A DNA stretch of 64,000 nucleotides from an uncultured Marivita sp. GTDB lineage: Bacteria > Pseudomonadota > Alphaproteobacteria > Rhodobacterales > Rhodobacteraceae. The translations under genes and the position numbers were made by a program. The notes below the pieces were generated by a model. That model was not told the origin of the DNA, did no database searches, and saw only the letters and a list, made by a program, of their open reading frames with translations. This document shows, in pieces, positions 24,515 through 34,171 of the stretch. Where the stretch lies: the NCBI RefSeq assembly GCF_947488135.1, contig NZ_CANKYW010000007.1:1-64000 (forward strand), read 5' to 3'. Each line of letters starts with the position of its first letter. Position 1 is the stretch's first letter.

Positions 24515-25383
24515 ATGTCTACAAAAGGAAAACTTCGAGCCCGTTGGCCCCGACGGTTTCAGACCTTTGGCAAGAATACGTCGAGGACCGAAAAGGCCGC
24601 CCTGTCGCGGAAACGATGATCTATACAGGAAAATCGGTGTTGAAACACTTTGGTGCCCTGCGTGCCGATCAAATCGAGGCAAAGTGCTGCCGCGACTACG
24701 CGGGCATTCGAGACAAGGCAGGTGTCAAGCCTGGAACAGTCTGGACTGAACTTGGGCATCTCACGACCGTTTTGAACTGGGCCAAGAACACACGGCTTAT
24801 CGATCACGTCCCGAGCATTCCCCGGCCACAAAAACCGGCACCAAAGGATCGGTATTTGACCCGACAGGAAATTAACCGTCTCTTGGATGCGGCCTCCCAG
24901 CCGCATATCAAGCTGGCCATTCTTTTGATGCTGTCGACTGCAGCACGGGTTGGTGCAATTCTGGAATTGACGTGGGATCGTGTCAACTTCGACCGCAACC
25001 AGATTGACTTGCGCAAGTCAGCATCCGGGCCTCGAAAGGGGCGCGCGGTGGTACCGATAAATCCAGGGCTACGCGACGCCTTGTTGAGTGCGAAGGAGGC
25101 CGCGCTGAGCGACTACGTAATCGAATGGGGAGGTCAGCCCATCAAGAAGATCACGCGCGGGTTTTCGGCGGCGGCAAAGGCCGCCGGGTTGGAGAACGTC
25201 ACACCACATGTTCTACGGCACACCAGCGCAGTGCATATGGCCGAGGCGGGCATTCCGATGTCTGAGATCAGTCAATACATGGGACACTCGAACACCTCGA
25301 TTACAGAGCGTGTGTATGCGAGGTTCTCGCCGGATCATTTGCGCCATGCCGCCGACGTTCTGGACTTCACGCAACGCGATTAG
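24391..25383 (+). CDS. int: Tyrosine-family site-specific integrase
   Basis: A 330-residue tyrosine recombinase. An N-terminal arm-binding region (about 1-50) and a SAM-like core-binding domain (about 55-140) are followed by the catalytic domain with R186 (TAARVGAILELTW), H273-x-x-R276 (TPHVLRHTSAVHM), H299 (YMGHS) and the nucleophile Y309 (RVYARF). All catalytic residues are intact. It ends 60 bp before the 3' end of tRNA-Val(UAC), the usual position for an integrase next to its attachment site. Confidence 0.9.
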   Translation: MPELKIGRLRGGRSVAWYENGKRKRHQLKSRDLKEAEAEAIDVYKRKTSSPLAPTVSDLWQEYVEDRKGRPVAETMIYTGKSVLKHFGALRADQIEAKCCRDYAGIRDKAGVKPGTVWTELGHLTTVLNWAKNTRLIDHVPSIPRPQKPAPKDRYLTRQEINRLLDAASQPHIKLAILLMLSTAARVGAILELTWDRVNFDRNQIDLRKSASGPRKGRAVVPINPGLRDALLSAKEAALSDYVIEWGGQPIKKITRGFSAAAKAAGLENVTPHVLRHTSAVHMAEAGIPMSEISQYMGHSNTSITERVYARFSPDHLRHAADVLDFTQRD

Positions 25384-25443
25384 ATGCTTAGGTTCAATGA
25401 ACCAGAGCCAACTTCGCAAAACCGGGCTAAATCATTGATTTCA

Positions 25444-25519
<76 letters not shown>

Positions 25520-25599
25520 GCTGGCGTGTCGTTTAGCCAAGCCGCCCCTTCCGCGCAAGGGCTTTTTGCCCCTCAATCGATGACATCCGTAAAAAGCAA

Positions 25600-25636
25600 A
25601 ACACGCGGCTCTTTCGAGACCGCGTGTTGCAATTCA
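25600..25636 (-). terminator. Terminator after tRNA-Val(CAC)
   Basis: Read on the minus strand: stem AACACGCGG / CCGCGTGTT (25620-25628 and 25600-25608), then TTGCTTTTTAC. It follows the 3' end of the tRNA by 8 bp and separates the two tRNA genes. Confidence 0.75.
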
Positions 25637-25711
25637 TGGTGGGTGATAAGAGATTCGAACTCCTGACATCTTCGATGTGAACGAAGCGCTCTACCACTGA
25701 GCTAATCACCC
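25637..25711 (-). tRNA. tRNA-Val(CAC)
   Basis: 75-nt cloverleaf with encoded CCA. Acceptor GGGTGAT/ATCACCC, anticodon arm CTTCG-TTCACAT-CGAAG gives anticodon CAC (valine). The D-loop is one base shorter than in the neighbouring tRNA-Val(UAC). It lies 19 bp downstream of the HU-like gene on the same strand and may be co-transcribed with it. Confidence 0.93.
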
Positions 25712-25730
25712 GTTGGGCGGCGTCTTAGCG

Positions 25731-26126
25731 TCACTCGGCGGCCTGTGCAAGAGGGTCCGGCGCGTCAGTCTGGTGCTGTTCGTTGCGACGCAGACGCGTC
25801 GTGATGATATGCGCCTTAGTGGTTCGCTTCATCCGCGTGATCTTCAGTTTCCCCATCGGCGCGAGGTTCAATTCGCGGCCATCGGCGATCGTTTCGCCGA
25901 GGATGGCAAGCATCGCTTCGACCACCGGTTTCGCATCGCGCTTCTTGACGCCGCTGCGTGCGACCACGGTTTCGATCAGCTCTTTTTTCTTGAGTTCCGG
26001 CGCGGTGATCTTCGGTGTCTCGTTCACCACCACTTCCGGGTCAGGCGTCTGCGCGGCGGCTTTTGCAGCGGTTGCGGTCTTGGTGGTCTTGCGCGGTGTG
26101 GTCGGCGCTTTCTTGGTCGTCGCCAT
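25731..26126 (-). CDS. HU-family DNA-binding protein with N-terminal extension
   Basis: Nucleoid protein of 131 residues. The first ~45 residues are Lys/Thr/Ala-rich and disordered (TTKKAPTTPRKTTKTATAAK); the HU/IHF fold follows: KKKELIETVVARSGVKKRDAKPVVEAMLAIL then GRELNLAPMGKLKI. The canonical DNA-intercalating arm is shortened. I chose the ATG at 26126 because AAAGGA is 8 nt upstream; an ATG at 26135 is too close to that site. Located between lon and tRNA-Val, a common Rhodobacteraceae order. Confidence 0.85.
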   Translation of the reverse strand: MATTKKAPTTPRKTTKTATAAKAAAQTPDPEVVVNETPKITAPELKKKELIETVVARSGVKKRDAKPVVEAMLAILGETIADGRELNLAPMGKLKITRMKRTTKAHIITTRLRRNEQHQTDAPDPLAQAAE

Positions 26127-26239
26127 TGTGTTCATCCTTTGTCTGCTCTGACTATTCTTGGCGAATGTCCGCGCAGCATAACAAGACTGCGTACTTTATC
26201 CAGTGTTTTGACGTAACGCGGCCACCAAATACAGCGGCG

Positions 26240-26273
26240 GAACTAAAAACGCCGCCCCGGTGAGGGCGGCGTT
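26240..26273 (-). terminator. Terminator of lon
   Basis: On the minus strand, stem AACGCCGCC (26273-26265) / GGCGGCGTT (26256-26248), an 8-nt loop, then TTTAGTT. It lies 24 bp after the lon stop codon. Confidence 0.75.
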
Positions 26274-26296
26274 CGTTGGTGCAGTTTCGGAACCCG

Positions 26297-28702
26297 TCAG
26301 TGCGCGATGGCCGATGCGCCGCCACTTTCCTTCGCCATCGCCTGGGCCGCCGCCTCTTCGGCCGCCTCGTCCCATTCGATGGGTTCCGGCTCTTCCACCA
26401 GTGCCAGTTTCAGAACTTCGGACACATGCTCGACCGGGATGATCTCCAAGCCGTTTTTCACATTGTCCGGCAGCTCAACCAGGTCCTTTTCGTTTTCCTT
26501 CGGGATGAGGACCGTCTTGATCCCCCCCCGCAGGGCCGCGAGCAGTTTCTCCTTCAGTCCCCCGATCGGCATCGCATTGCCGCGCAGGGACACCTCGCCG
26601 GTCATTGCAATATCGCGTTTGACCGGGATGCCGGTGAGCACGGACACGATGGATGTCACCATGGCCAGACCAGCCGATGGACCATCCTTGGGAGTCGCCC
26701 CGTCGGGCACGTGGACGTGAATGTCCATCTTGTCGAACTTCGGCGGCTTCACCCCGATCTGCGGCGAAATGGACCGAACATAGCTGGCGGCCGCATCGAT
26801 GGATTCCTTCATCACGTCGCCCAGCTTGCCGGTGGTCTTCATACGACCCTTGCCCGGCAGTTTGAGGGCCTCGATGTGCAGAAGGTCCCCGCCGACCGAC
26901 GTATACGCCAATCCGGTCACGACACCGACCTGGTTCTCGTCTTCGGCAAGACCGTAGCGGTATTTCCGTACGCCAAGGAAATCGTTGAGGTTGTCCGGAG
27001 TGATGACCACCTTCTCCTCTTCCTTCTTGACGATCTTGGTCACCGCTTTCCGCGCCAGCTTCGAGATCTCGCGTTCCAGATTCCGCACGCCCGCTTCACG
27101 GGTGTAATAACGGATCACGTCCGTGAGCGCCTCGTCCGTCAGCTCGAACTCACCTTTCTTGAGGCCGTGGTTCTTGACCTGCTTGGACACGAGGTGACGC
27201 TTGGCGATCTCTGCCTTTTCGTCCTCCGTGTAACCGGCGAGCGGGATGATCTCCATCCGGTCCAGAAGCGGTCCGGGCATGTTGTAGCTGTTCGCCGTGG
27301 TCAGGAACATCACGTTCGACAGATCGTATTCCACCTCGAGATAGTGGTCCACGAATGTCCCGTTCTGTTCCGGGTCCAGAACCTCGAGCATCGCCGACGC
27401 CGGGTCGCCCCGGAAATCCTGGCCCATCTTGTCGATTTCATCGAGCAGGATAAGCGGGTTCGTCGTCTTCGCCTTCTTCAGCGCCTGGATGATCTTGCCC
27501 GGCATGGAGCCAATATACGTCCGGCGGTGACCGCGGATCTCGCTCTCGTCACGCACGCCGCCCAACGAGATGCGGATGAATTCGCGCCCCGTGGCCTTGG
27601 CGACCGATTTGCCAAGCGATGTCTTACCGACGCCCGGAGGGCCGACAAGGCACATGATCGGACCTTTCAGCTTCTTCGACCGCTGTTGCACGGCAAGGTA
27701 TTCGACGATGCGTTCCTTGACCTTCTCGAGACCGTAGTGATCGGCGTCGAGGATCTTTTCGGCGTTGCCCAGGTCCTTTTTCACGCGGGATTTGGTGCCC
27801 CACGGGATCGACAGCATCCAGTCGAGATAGTTGCGCACAACGGTGGCTTCGGCGCTCATCGGGCTCATGTTCTTGAGCTTCTTGATCTCCGCCTCGGCCT
27901 TCTCGCGGGCTTCCTTGGACAGCTTGGTCTCATTGACCTTGGCTTCCAGTTCCGCGACCTCGTTCTGGCCGTCCTCGCCGTCGCCCAACTCCTTCTGAAT
28001 GGCCTTCATCTGCTCATTCAGATAGTACTCGCGCTGTGTCCGCTCCATCTGGGATTTGACGCGTGTCTTGATCTTTTTCTCGACCTGCAACACGGACATT
28101 TCGCCCTGCATCAGGCCATAGACCTTCTCAAGCCGTTCGCTGACGGACAGCGTTTCCAGCAATTCCTGCTTCTGATCGACTTCAATGCCAAGATGCCCGG
28201 CCACGAGATCGGCAAGTTTAGCCGGTGCGTCGGCATCGGATACGGCGCCCAGCGCTTCGTCCGGGATGTTCTTCTTGACCTTCGCATACCGCTCGAATTC
28301 CTCACCGACGGTGCGGATAAGCGCGGCAATGGCCGCCGGATCGCCCGGCATCTCGGTCAGGTACTCGGCGCGCGCCTCGAAGAAGTTTTCGTTCTCGAGG
28401 TATTCGGTGATGCGCACACGGCTCTGACCTTCGACAAGCACTTTCACGGTGCCGTCGGGAAGCTTGAGCAGTTGCAGCACGTTGGCGAGAACGCCGGTGC
28501 GGTAAATTCCGTCGGTTTGCGGATCATCCTCCGCAGGGTCCATCTGGCTCGCAAGCAGGATCTGCTTGTCGTCGGCCATCACCTCTTCCAGCGCACGTAC
28601 CGATTTGTCGCGCCCGACAAACAGCGGCACGATCATATGCGGGAAGACAACGATGTCCCGCAGAGGCAGCACTGGGTAAGATGCGTTGAGAGGCTCTTGC
28701 AT
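26297..28702 (-). CDS. lon: ATP-dependent protease Lon
   Basis: An 801-residue cytosolic protease of normal length. N-terminal substrate-binding domain (YPVLPLRDIVVFPHM), AAA+ module with Walker A GPPGVGKTSLG and Walker B LILLDEIDK, and C-terminal Ser-Lys protease with Ser676 in PKDGPSAGLAM. The true start is the ATG at 28702 (MQEPLNASYPVLPL); the frame extends 20 codons upstream without matching Lon. A heat-shock-like promoter sits upstream (28780-28807) and a terminator downstream. It degrades misfolded proteins and short-lived regulators. Confidence 0.97.
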   Translation of the reverse strand: MQEPLNASYPVLPLRDIVVFPHMIVPLFVGRDKSVRALEEVMADDKQILLASQMDPAEDDPQTDGIYRTGVLANVLQLLKLPDGTVKVLVEGQSRVRITEYLENENFFEARAEYLTEMPGDPAAIAALIRTVGEEFERYAKVKKNIPDEALGAVSDADAPAKLADLVAGHLGIEVDQKQELLETLSVSERLEKVYGLMQGEMSVLQVEKKIKTRVKSQMERTQREYYLNEQMKAIQKELGDGEDGQNEVAELEAKVNETKLSKEAREKAEAEIKKLKNMSPMSAEATVVRNYLDWMLSIPWGTKSRVKKDLGNAEKILDADHYGLEKVKERIVEYLAVQQRSKKLKGPIMCLVGPPGVGKTSLGKSVAKATGREFIRISLGGVRDESEIRGHRRTYIGSMPGKIIQALKKAKTTNPLILLDEIDKMGQDFRGDPASAMLEVLDPEQNGTFVDHYLEVEYDLSNVMFLTTANSYNMPGPLLDRMEIIPLAGYTEDEKAEIAKRHLVSKQVKNHGLKKGEFELTDEALTDVIRYYTREAGVRNLEREISKLARKAVTKIVKKEEEKVVITPDNLNDFLGVRKYRYGLAEDENQVGVVTGLAYTSVGGDLLHIEALKLPGKGRMKTTGKLGDVMKESIDAAASYVRSISPQIGVKPPKFDKMDIHVHVPDGATPKDGPSAGLAMVTSIVSVLTGIPVKRDIAMTGEVSLRGNAMPIGGLKEKLLAALRGGIKTVLIPKENEKDLVELPDNVKNGLEIIPVEHVSEVLKLALVEEPEPIEWDEAAEEAAAQAMAKESGGASAIAH

Positions 28703-28779
28703 GCTCGTATCCTTATCATTGGCAAGATGGCACCGGCCCCGCTTTGCGGCAGCTCCGACCATCTCCGTTCAGGAGTATA

Positions 28780-28807
28780 AAGTGGGTCTCACCCCTATAG
28801 GTTTCAA
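28780..28807 (-). promoter_or_regulatory. Possible sigma-32-type promoter of lon
   Basis: On the minus strand, TTGAAAC (28807-28801) and CCCACTT (28786-28780) with about 14 bp between resemble the heat-shock consensus. Position about 80 bp before the start codon is suitable. Judged by eye only. Confidence 0.4.
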
Positions 28808-28935
28808 CCTCGCTCCGTGTGTTGCCACCATATCTTGATGTGCCGAGCCTGCAAGGTGGCTTTTCGGCATAGGGTTAAGTCACACGAGAACATACCGGGC
28901 TGAAATCCCGCCGCCTGGATCACCGGCGGTGCGGC

Positions 28936-29100
28936 TCACGCCTCCGAAGATTTCGACGCGGCCGCTTTCATCCGCGCAAGCAAAGCGTCTTTGCCGGGGC
29001 GGTCTTTCGACGCCGAACCGGCTTTGGCAGGTGTCTTGTGGGCATCAAATCGTGGCGCGCCTTTCTTGGCTTTGGCTGCACCGGTCTTTCCGTAGTCCAT
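28936..29100 (-). CDS. Short basic hypothetical protein
   Basis: A 54-residue Lys/Ala-rich protein (MDYGKTGAAKAKKGAPRFD...) typical of small conserved alphaproteobacterial proteins of unknown function. The ATG at 29100 has GGAG 6 nt upstream. Single gene; a strong stem (CCGCCG / CGGCGG near 28910-28925) follows on the minus strand. Confidence 0.6.
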   Translation of the reverse strand: MDYGKTGAAKAKKGAPRFDAHKTPAKAGSASKDRPGKDALLARMKAAASKSSEA

Positions 29101-29203
29101 GTCTGGCTCCATGCCCGAAACGGGCGATAGGACAGCATTGACCCAAGCCACGCGTCGCCGCAAGGCCTGCCGTTTGGGAACACGGCCCTGGACCAGCTCT
29201 CCT

Positions 29204-29755
29204 TCAGTTGGCCGCTCTTTGCATCATCATCTGATGAACGGCATGCATCCCCTGCTCGACCATCGCTGTCACCTCGGCAGCATGGGCATGCATCGCGGCA
29301 ACCACCTCGGGATCGTCCGATGTCTGGATCACGATCAGCCCCTCGTCGGTGACATCGACCTCGGACAGGATCTTGTCGCCCCGCAGAAAGAACAGATCGA
29401 GCGTCGGACTTTGGATCAAGATTTTCGGATCGTCCTTCCGCCCCACCCTGTCGATCATCCCCACCGCATGGTTGACGAGCGCATCCATCACCTCCGGATC
29501 GCTGGATCGTGTGACGGTGCGAATACCGTTGGGGAGGTTTTCGACCTCGCGACTCAGTGTCTGGAAGCGCTGGAACAACAGCGCGAGTTCTGCGCTTTCT
29601 TCTGCCGTTGCGTTCTCACCGCGCAGGCCCGGCATGGCGGCCATGTCATGCCCGGCCCCATCCGCGCCGTGCATGTGACCATGACCCTGCATCTGTGCCG
29701 ATAGGGGCCCGGATGCCAAGACGCTGAACAGAACCATGCCAAGAACGTACCGCAT
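29204..29755 (-). CDS. Exported Met/His-rich hypothetical protein
   Basis: A 183-residue protein with a signal peptide (MRYVLGMVLFSVLASGPLSA, cleavage likely after SAQ) and a Met/His-rich mature start (MQGHGHMHGADGAGHDM) that could bind metal, followed by a helical domain ending MHAVHQMMMQ. The ATG at 29755 has GGAGG 6 nt upstream. Periplasmic; a metal-buffering role is speculative. Confidence 0.65.
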   Translation of the reverse strand: MRYVLGMVLFSVLASGPLSAQMQGHGHMHGADGAGHDMAAMPGLRGENATAEESAELALLFQRFQTLSREVENLPNGIRTVTRSSDPEVMDALVNHAVGMIDRVGRKDDPKILIQSPTLDLFFLRGDKILSEVDVTDEGLIVIQTSDDPEVVAAMHAHAAEVTAMVEQGMHAVHQMMMQRAAN

Positions 29756-29890
29756 CTCCGACCTCCTCACGCTCACTATCAACACCCGATGCCTCGTTCG
29801 ATGCAGAACAAAGCGTCAAAACCACCTCACCTGCTTCATCTTGCCAGATAACCTCCGGGGGTTCGGGGGCTGGCCCCCGATCCGTCCATC

Positions 29891-31018
29891 TCAAAGCGGT
29901 GCGATATCGCCTTCGGCGCGCTGCGCGTGAAACTGCGCTTCGAACGCGGCAAACTCACCCGCCGAGATCGCGTCGCGCATCCCCTGCATCAACTCCTGAT
30001 AATAATGCAGATTGTGCCAGGTCAGCAGCATTCCCGAGATCATCTCCTGCGCGCGGAACACATGGTGCAGATAGGCCCGTGAGTAATTCCGGCAGGCTGG
30101 ACAGGTGCAGTCCTCATCCAGCGGGCGCGGGTCGTCCTGATGCCGTGCGTTCTTGATGTTGACCTGCCCGCGTCGCGTCCAAGCCTGCCCCGTGCGCCCC
30201 GAGCGCGAGGGCAACACGCAGTCCATCATATCAACCCCGCGCTTGACCGCGCCCAGGATGTCATCCGGCTTGCCCACCCCCATCAGGTAGCGCGGCTTGT
30301 CCTCGGGCAGTTGACCGGGCGCGAAATCGAGGCAGCCGAACATCGCCTCCTGGCCCTCGCCCACGGCGAGCCCGCCGATGGCATAACCATCGAACCCGAT
30401 GCTTTTCAAAGCCTCCGCCGACTCGGCCCGCAGATCTTCCTCCAAACCGCCCTGTTGAATGCCGAACAGCATGTGTCCCGGACGGTCGCCGAACGCATCG
30501 CGTGACCGCTCCGCCCAGCGCATCGACAGACGCATTGACTCCGCGATCCGGTCGCGGTCTGCCGGCAATGCAGGGCATTCGTCGAAACACATCACGATGT
30601 CCGACCCCAACAGCCGCTGGATCTCCATCGACCGCTCGGGCGTCAATTCGTGGCGCGAGCCGTCGATATGGGATTTGAAGGTCACGCCCTGTTCCGTCAG
30701 CTTGCGCAGATCGGCAAGGCTCATCACCTGAAATCCACCTGAATCCGTCAGGATCGGCTTGTCCCAGTTCATGAACTTGTGCAGACCGCCCAGCCGGTCG
30801 ATCCGTTCCGCCGTGGGCCGCAGCATCAGGTGATAGGTGTTGCCCAGCAGGATATCCGCCCCTGTTGCCGCGACGCTTTCCGGCATCATCGCCTTGACGG
30901 TCGCCGCCGTGCCCACCGGCATGAAGGCCGGTGTGCGGATTGTGCCGCGCGGCGTTGTGATCGCTCCGGTGCGGGCGGTGCCGTCGGTGGCGTGGAGGGT
31001 GAAGGATGTTGTGCTCAT
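29891..31018 (-). CDS. tgt: Queuine tRNA-ribosyltransferase
   Basis: Exchanges guanine-34 of GUN-anticodon tRNAs for preQ1. A 375-residue TIM-barrel enzyme of normal length: substrate pocket [10 protein letters not shown] with the catalytic Asp, GIQQGG, and the zinc site CTCPAC...H near the C-terminus. The frame stays open far upstream, but the ATG at 31018 ([13 protein letters not shown]) is the family start and leaves a 99-bp divergent promoter region with sufT. Confidence 0.95.
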   Translation of the reverse strand: MSTTSFTLHATDGTARTGAITTPRGTIRTPAFMPVGTAATVKAMMPESVAATGADILLGNTYHLMLRPTAERIDRLGGLHKFMNWDKPILTDSGGFQVMSLADLRKLTEQGVTFKSHIDGSRHELTPERSMEIQRLLGSDIVMCFDECPALPADRDRIAESMRLSMRWAERSRDAFGDRPGHMLFGIQQGGLEEDLRAESAEALKSIGFDGYAIGGLAVGEGQEAMFGCLDFAPGQLPEDKPRYLMGVGKPDDILGAVKRGVDMMDCVLPSRSGRTGQAWTRRGQVNIKNARHQDDPRPLDEDCTCPACRNYSRAYLHHVFRAQEMISGMLLTWHNLHYYQELMQGMRDAISAGEFAAFEAQFHAQRAEGDIAPL

Positions 31019-31117
31019 GACGCGCACCCATGCCGCAGCGGATGTGATTTGCCAACCCTTTACGCTGCCCGCTCCATTCCCTATATCTTTGCTCAGGAAC
31101 TCACGGGAAGGACCGAC

Positions 31118-31480
31118 ATGGACGACGCCAGCCCCAAAATCGAAGGTGCGCCGCTGATTGCACCCTCCAGCACCGATCACCCGCTCTACGATCAAGTGGT
31201 CGAGGCGTGCCGCTCCGTTTATGACCCCGAAATTCCGGTCAATATCTATGATCTCGGCCTGGTCTACACGCTCGATATCAACGATGAGAACGAAGTACGG
31301 GTCATCATGACCCTGACAGCCCCCGGCTGTCCGGTCGCTGGCGAAATGCCCGGTTGGGTGGCCGAGGCGATCGAGCCGCTGCCCGGCGTCAAGCATGTCG
31401 ATGTGGAACTCACCTGGGAGCCGCCCTGGGGCATGGACATGATGTCCGACGAAGCCCGGCTCGAACTGGGCTTTATGTAA
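31118..31480 (+). CDS. sufT: SufT / MIP18-family Fe-S assembly protein (DUF59)
   Basis: A 120-residue protein with the MIP18 signature: [17 protein letters not shown], then MTLTAPGCP with the single conserved Cys, and [23 protein letters not shown] at the end. It assists maturation of Fe-S proteins. The ATG at 31118 follows GGGAAGGA. Stand-alone here rather than in a suf operon; a TfoX-N gene starts 3 bp after its stop. Confidence 0.9.
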   Translation: MDDASPKIEGAPLIAPSSTDHPLYDQVVEACRSVYDPEIPVNIYDLGLVYTLDINDENEVRVIMTLTAPGCPVAGEMPGWVAEAIEPLPGVKHVDVELTWEPPWGMDMMSDEARLELGFM

Positions 31481-31483
31481 ACG

Positions 31484-31804
31484 ATGGCTGTCACGGACGA
31501 ACAGATCGCTTTCGTCCGCGACCTTTTCTGCGACATTCCTGCCCTGACCACCCGCAAGATGTTCGGCGGTCTGGGCATCTATTCCGAAGGCACGATCTTT
31601 GCCCTGATCGGTCCCGGTGACGCCATCATGGTGAAGGCCAAAGGCCCGTTGGCCGAAGACCTCGCCGCCGAAGGGTCAGAGCAGTTTCGCACCTACGAGG
31701 GCAAAACCGTCAACATGCCCTATTGGACCCTGCCCGACGCCGCGCTCGATGATCCGCAAGAGGCCTGCGCCTGGGCACGGCGATCTCTGACGGAAACCAA
31801 GTGA
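31484..31804 (+). CDS. TfoX N-terminal-domain protein
   Basis: A 106-residue protein with the TfoX/Sxy N-domain pattern: [22 protein letters not shown] and [25 protein letters not shown]. In gammaproteobacteria this domain belongs to a competence regulator; stand-alone copies in alphaproteobacteria have no established role. Co-directional with sufT (3-bp gap). Confidence 0.85.
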   Translation: MAVTDEQIAFVRDLFCDIPALTTRKMFGGLGIYSEGTIFALIGPGDAIMVKAKGPLAEDLAAEGSEQFRTYEGKTVNMPYWTLPDAALDDPQEACAWARRSLTETK

Positions 31805-31849
31805 ACGAACGTCAAGCAAAATCAGCTTCTTTTGCCGAAGGAAAGTGAT

Positions 31850-32485
31850 ATGGCTTGCGCTATGACAGCCTTATGCGTTCTCACCGGCGACCTCGTCGCA
31901 TCCTCCGACCTCGCCCCGGACGCGGTCGATGCCGTATTAAGCACAATCGACGGTGCAACAGCCACGATGGCGCAGTGGTCCGCGTCAGATCTGCAAACGC
32001 GGTTCGCCCGCAGGGGTGGCGACAGTTGGCAGATCGCGCTGACCCGCCCGGAACTCGGCCTGCGCGCCGCACTTTTCATCCTCGCGCTTTTGCGCCGCGA
32101 TCATGACCTGACCGAAACCCGCATCGCCATCGCCACAGGCGACGGCACCTTGCCGGACACCGGCGATTTGAACGCTGCGCATGGGGCCGCGTTTACAGCC
32201 TCCGGGCGACTGTTGACCGGCATTTCCGGTCACGGGCGCATGGCCCATGCCCAGGGCGGGGCGCTTCACGCCGCGACTCGTCTGGCGGATCACATCGCGT
32301 CCGGATGGACCCAGGCACAGGCCCGCGCCATCGCCGCCGCCCTGCCGCCGGACGCCCCATCCCGCGCCGAGATCGCCAAGTCCTTTGGCATCACCCGGCA
32401 GGCGATCAACCAAGCGCTCTGGTCGGCGGGCTATCCCGCGCTCGACGAGGCAATGAGGGCCATAGAAGACGAGGGACGCAAGTGA
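31850..32485 (+). CDS. SatD-family protein
   Basis: A 211-residue protein: N-terminal ALCVLTGDLVASSDL and RRGGDSWQ, the SatD-type nucleotide-fold look, and a C-terminal helix-turn-helix (SRAEIAKSFGITRQAINQAL). The ATG at 31850 has GAAGGAAA upstream; an earlier frame start at 31832 lacks one. Followed by a DUF3307 membrane protein, a pairing seen repeatedly in bacteria. Function not established. Confidence 0.75.
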   Translation: MACAMTALCVLTGDLVASSDLAPDAVDAVLSTIDGATATMAQWSASDLQTRFARRGGDSWQIALTRPELGLRAALFILALLRRDHDLTETRIAIATGDGTLPDTGDLNAAHGAAFTASGRLLTGISGHGRMAHAQGGALHAATRLADHIASGWTQAQARAIAAALPPDAPSRAEIAKSFGITRQAINQALWSAGYPALDEAMRAIEDEGRK

Positions 32486-32534
32486 AACTCATGTCTTTGC
32501 ACCAAAGAAAGCGCAAACGCTTGCGGAGGCCCTC

Positions 32535-33269
32535 ATGCTAGATGTGTTCATCGCCCTGCTCCTGGCCCACGTCATCGCGGATTTCCTCGCGCAGCCCGAC
32601 GTCATGATCCGCCGCAAGGCGGAACCGGCAATCCTCTTGCTCCACATCGCAATCGTCTTCGCCCTGTCATGGGCCGCGCTGGGCGGCGACTGGCGGCTCG
32701 CCCTCGCGGTCGCCGGTGCGCATCTCCTCATCGACGCCATCAAGACCTGGGCCGTGCCCGAGCCGTGGCGCGACACGCTACCCGCCTTCATGGGCGATCA
32801 GGCCGCCCACATCGCCACACTGATCGCTGCGGCGATTCTGGTGCCAAGCGCGGTCAGCGCCGGATTATGGGCGGACCACGTCGAAACCCTGCGCGCCCCG
32901 GTTATCCTGATGTCCGGCGCTATCGTCTCGATCTGGGCCGGGGGCTATGCCGTTGGATTGCTGATGCGACCCTATCTCGTTCAATTCGGCGCAGAAGACG
33001 GCGGCCCCGGGGCCGAGGGCCTCGACAATGCCGGACGCATCATCGGCAAACTGGAACGCGGGCTGATCTTCCTCTTCATCTGCGTCGGTCAGACAGCGGC
33101 CACTGGCTTCCTGATCGCCGCCAAATCGGTCCTGCGCTTCGACACCGCCTCCAAGGGGCAAAAGGCAGGCGAATACGTCATCATCGGCACGCTTGCCTCC
33201 TTCGGGTGGGGCCTTGCCAGCGGCTACGCGACATTGTCTCTCCTTGAGATCGCGACGGCGATCCCCTAG
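32535..33269 (+). CDS. DUF3307 membrane protein
   Basis: A 244-residue integral membrane protein with about six to seven hydrophobic segments. The N-terminus (LLLAHVIADFLAQPD) and AGAHLLIDAIKTW are the DUF3307 hallmarks. GCGGAGG precedes the ATG at 32535. Partner of the SatD gene 49 bp upstream. Confidence 0.8.
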   Translation: MLDVFIALLLAHVIADFLAQPDVMIRRKAEPAILLLHIAIVFALSWAALGGDWRLALAVAGAHLLIDAIKTWAVPEPWRDTLPAFMGDQAAHIATLIAAAILVPSAVSAGLWADHVETLRAPVILMSGAIVSIWAGGYAVGLLMRPYLVQFGAEDGGPGAEGLDNAGRIIGKLERGLIFLFICVGQTAATGFLIAAKSVLRFDTASKGQKAGEYVIIGTLASFGWGLASGYATLSLLEIATAIP

Positions 33270-33299
33270 ATAGAGCGTGTAAAGGAAAGTGAGAGAGTC

Positions 33300-33698
33300 A
33301 TGTTTGGCATTCCCGGCAAACAAGCCGTCACCCTGACCCCCAAAGCCGCCGCACAAGTGCGCAAGCTGATGGACGCCAAGGGCCATGCGGGCCTGCGCAT
33401 CGGCGTCAAGAAAGGCGGCTGCGCGGGGATGGAATACACGATGGATTACGTCGATGACGCCGATCCACATGACGAGGTTGTCGAACAGGACGGCGCGGTC
33501 GTCATGATTGCCCCGATGGCGCAGATGTTCCTCTTCGGCACCGAGATCGACTACCAGACCTCGCTCCTGGAATCTGGCTTCCATTTCAACAATCCCAACG
33601 TGGCCGATGCCTGCGGCTGTGGAGAGTCCATCAAGTTCAAGGACGTGGACGAGCTGGCCACCGAACACGCGAACGGCGCACCGAACCTCAAGGCCTAG
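33300..33698 (+). CDS. A-type Fe-S cluster carrier (HesB/IscA family)
   Basis: A 132-residue carrier of Fe-S clusters. The three conserved cysteines are present: VKKGGCAGMEY and ACGCGES. The central LFGTEIDYQ is also typical. The C-terminus extends about 20 residues past CGCGES. Likely acts with the Suf machinery; sufT is nearby, but there is no direct operon link. Confidence 0.92.
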   Translation: MFGIPGKQAVTLTPKAAAQVRKLMDAKGHAGLRIGVKKGGCAGMEYTMDYVDDADPHDEVVEQDGAVVMIAPMAQMFLFGTEIDYQTSLLESGFHFNNPNVADACGCGESIKFKDVDELATEHANGAPNLKA

Positions 33699-33732
33699 GC
33701 AGAGCCTCCGTGCGCATGTATTGGTCGATCTC

Positions 33733-34140
33733 ATGCCCGAGGTGAAAACCGGACAGTGCCTGTGTGGCGCCGTGACGTTCCGCATATCGGGAGAATTCGA
33801 CAGGTTCTACCTGTGTCACTGCGCACGATGCCGAAAGGCCAGCGGCTCGGCCCATTCGGCAAACCTGTTTTCAACCACAGCCCAGATCGTCTGGTTGTCG
33901 GGCGACGAAAGTATCCGGCGCTTCAGACTGCCCGCGTCACGGCACGAAAAATGCTTCTGCACAAACTGCGGTTCTGCGCTGCCGTTCACTCAAGCGGACG
34001 ACGGCATGCTTGTCGTCCCAGCGGGATCACTGGACAGCCCAATCGATATCCGGCCCAACGCGCACATTTCCCATGCCAGCCGCGCAGATTGGGACAATGA
34101 CCTCGACTCCATCCAAAGGATCGACGGGCTTCCCGGTTGA
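33733..34140 (+). CDS. GFA-family zinc-binding protein
   Basis: A 135-residue protein of the glutathione-dependent-formaldehyde-activating fold. The Cys motifs are in order: GQCLCGAV, CHCARCRKASGS and CFCTNCGSALPF, binding two zinc ions. The ATG at 33733 starts MPEVKTGQC. Members have diverse, mostly unknown functions, so the name should not be read as proven formaldehyde metabolism. Confidence 0.85.
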   Translation: MPEVKTGQCLCGAVTFRISGEFDRFYLCHCARCRKASGSAHSANLFSTTAQIVWLSGDESIRRFRLPASRHEKCFCTNCGSALPFTQADDGMLVVPAGSLDSPIDIRPNAHISHASRADWDNDLDSIQRIDGLPG

Positions 34141-34171
34141 CTGGTGATCTGAAGGTAGGTCGCGGAGAAGA

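Noticed and set aside
1-25443. Left attachment repeat of the tRNA-Val 3' end
   Set aside because: I looked for the 3' tRNA sequence and saw no copy; a computed search could still find a degenerate one.
26276-28780. 834-codon open frame on the plus strand
   Set aside because: Antisense to lon, whose protein has all family motifs. Long antisense frames are common in GC-rich DNA.
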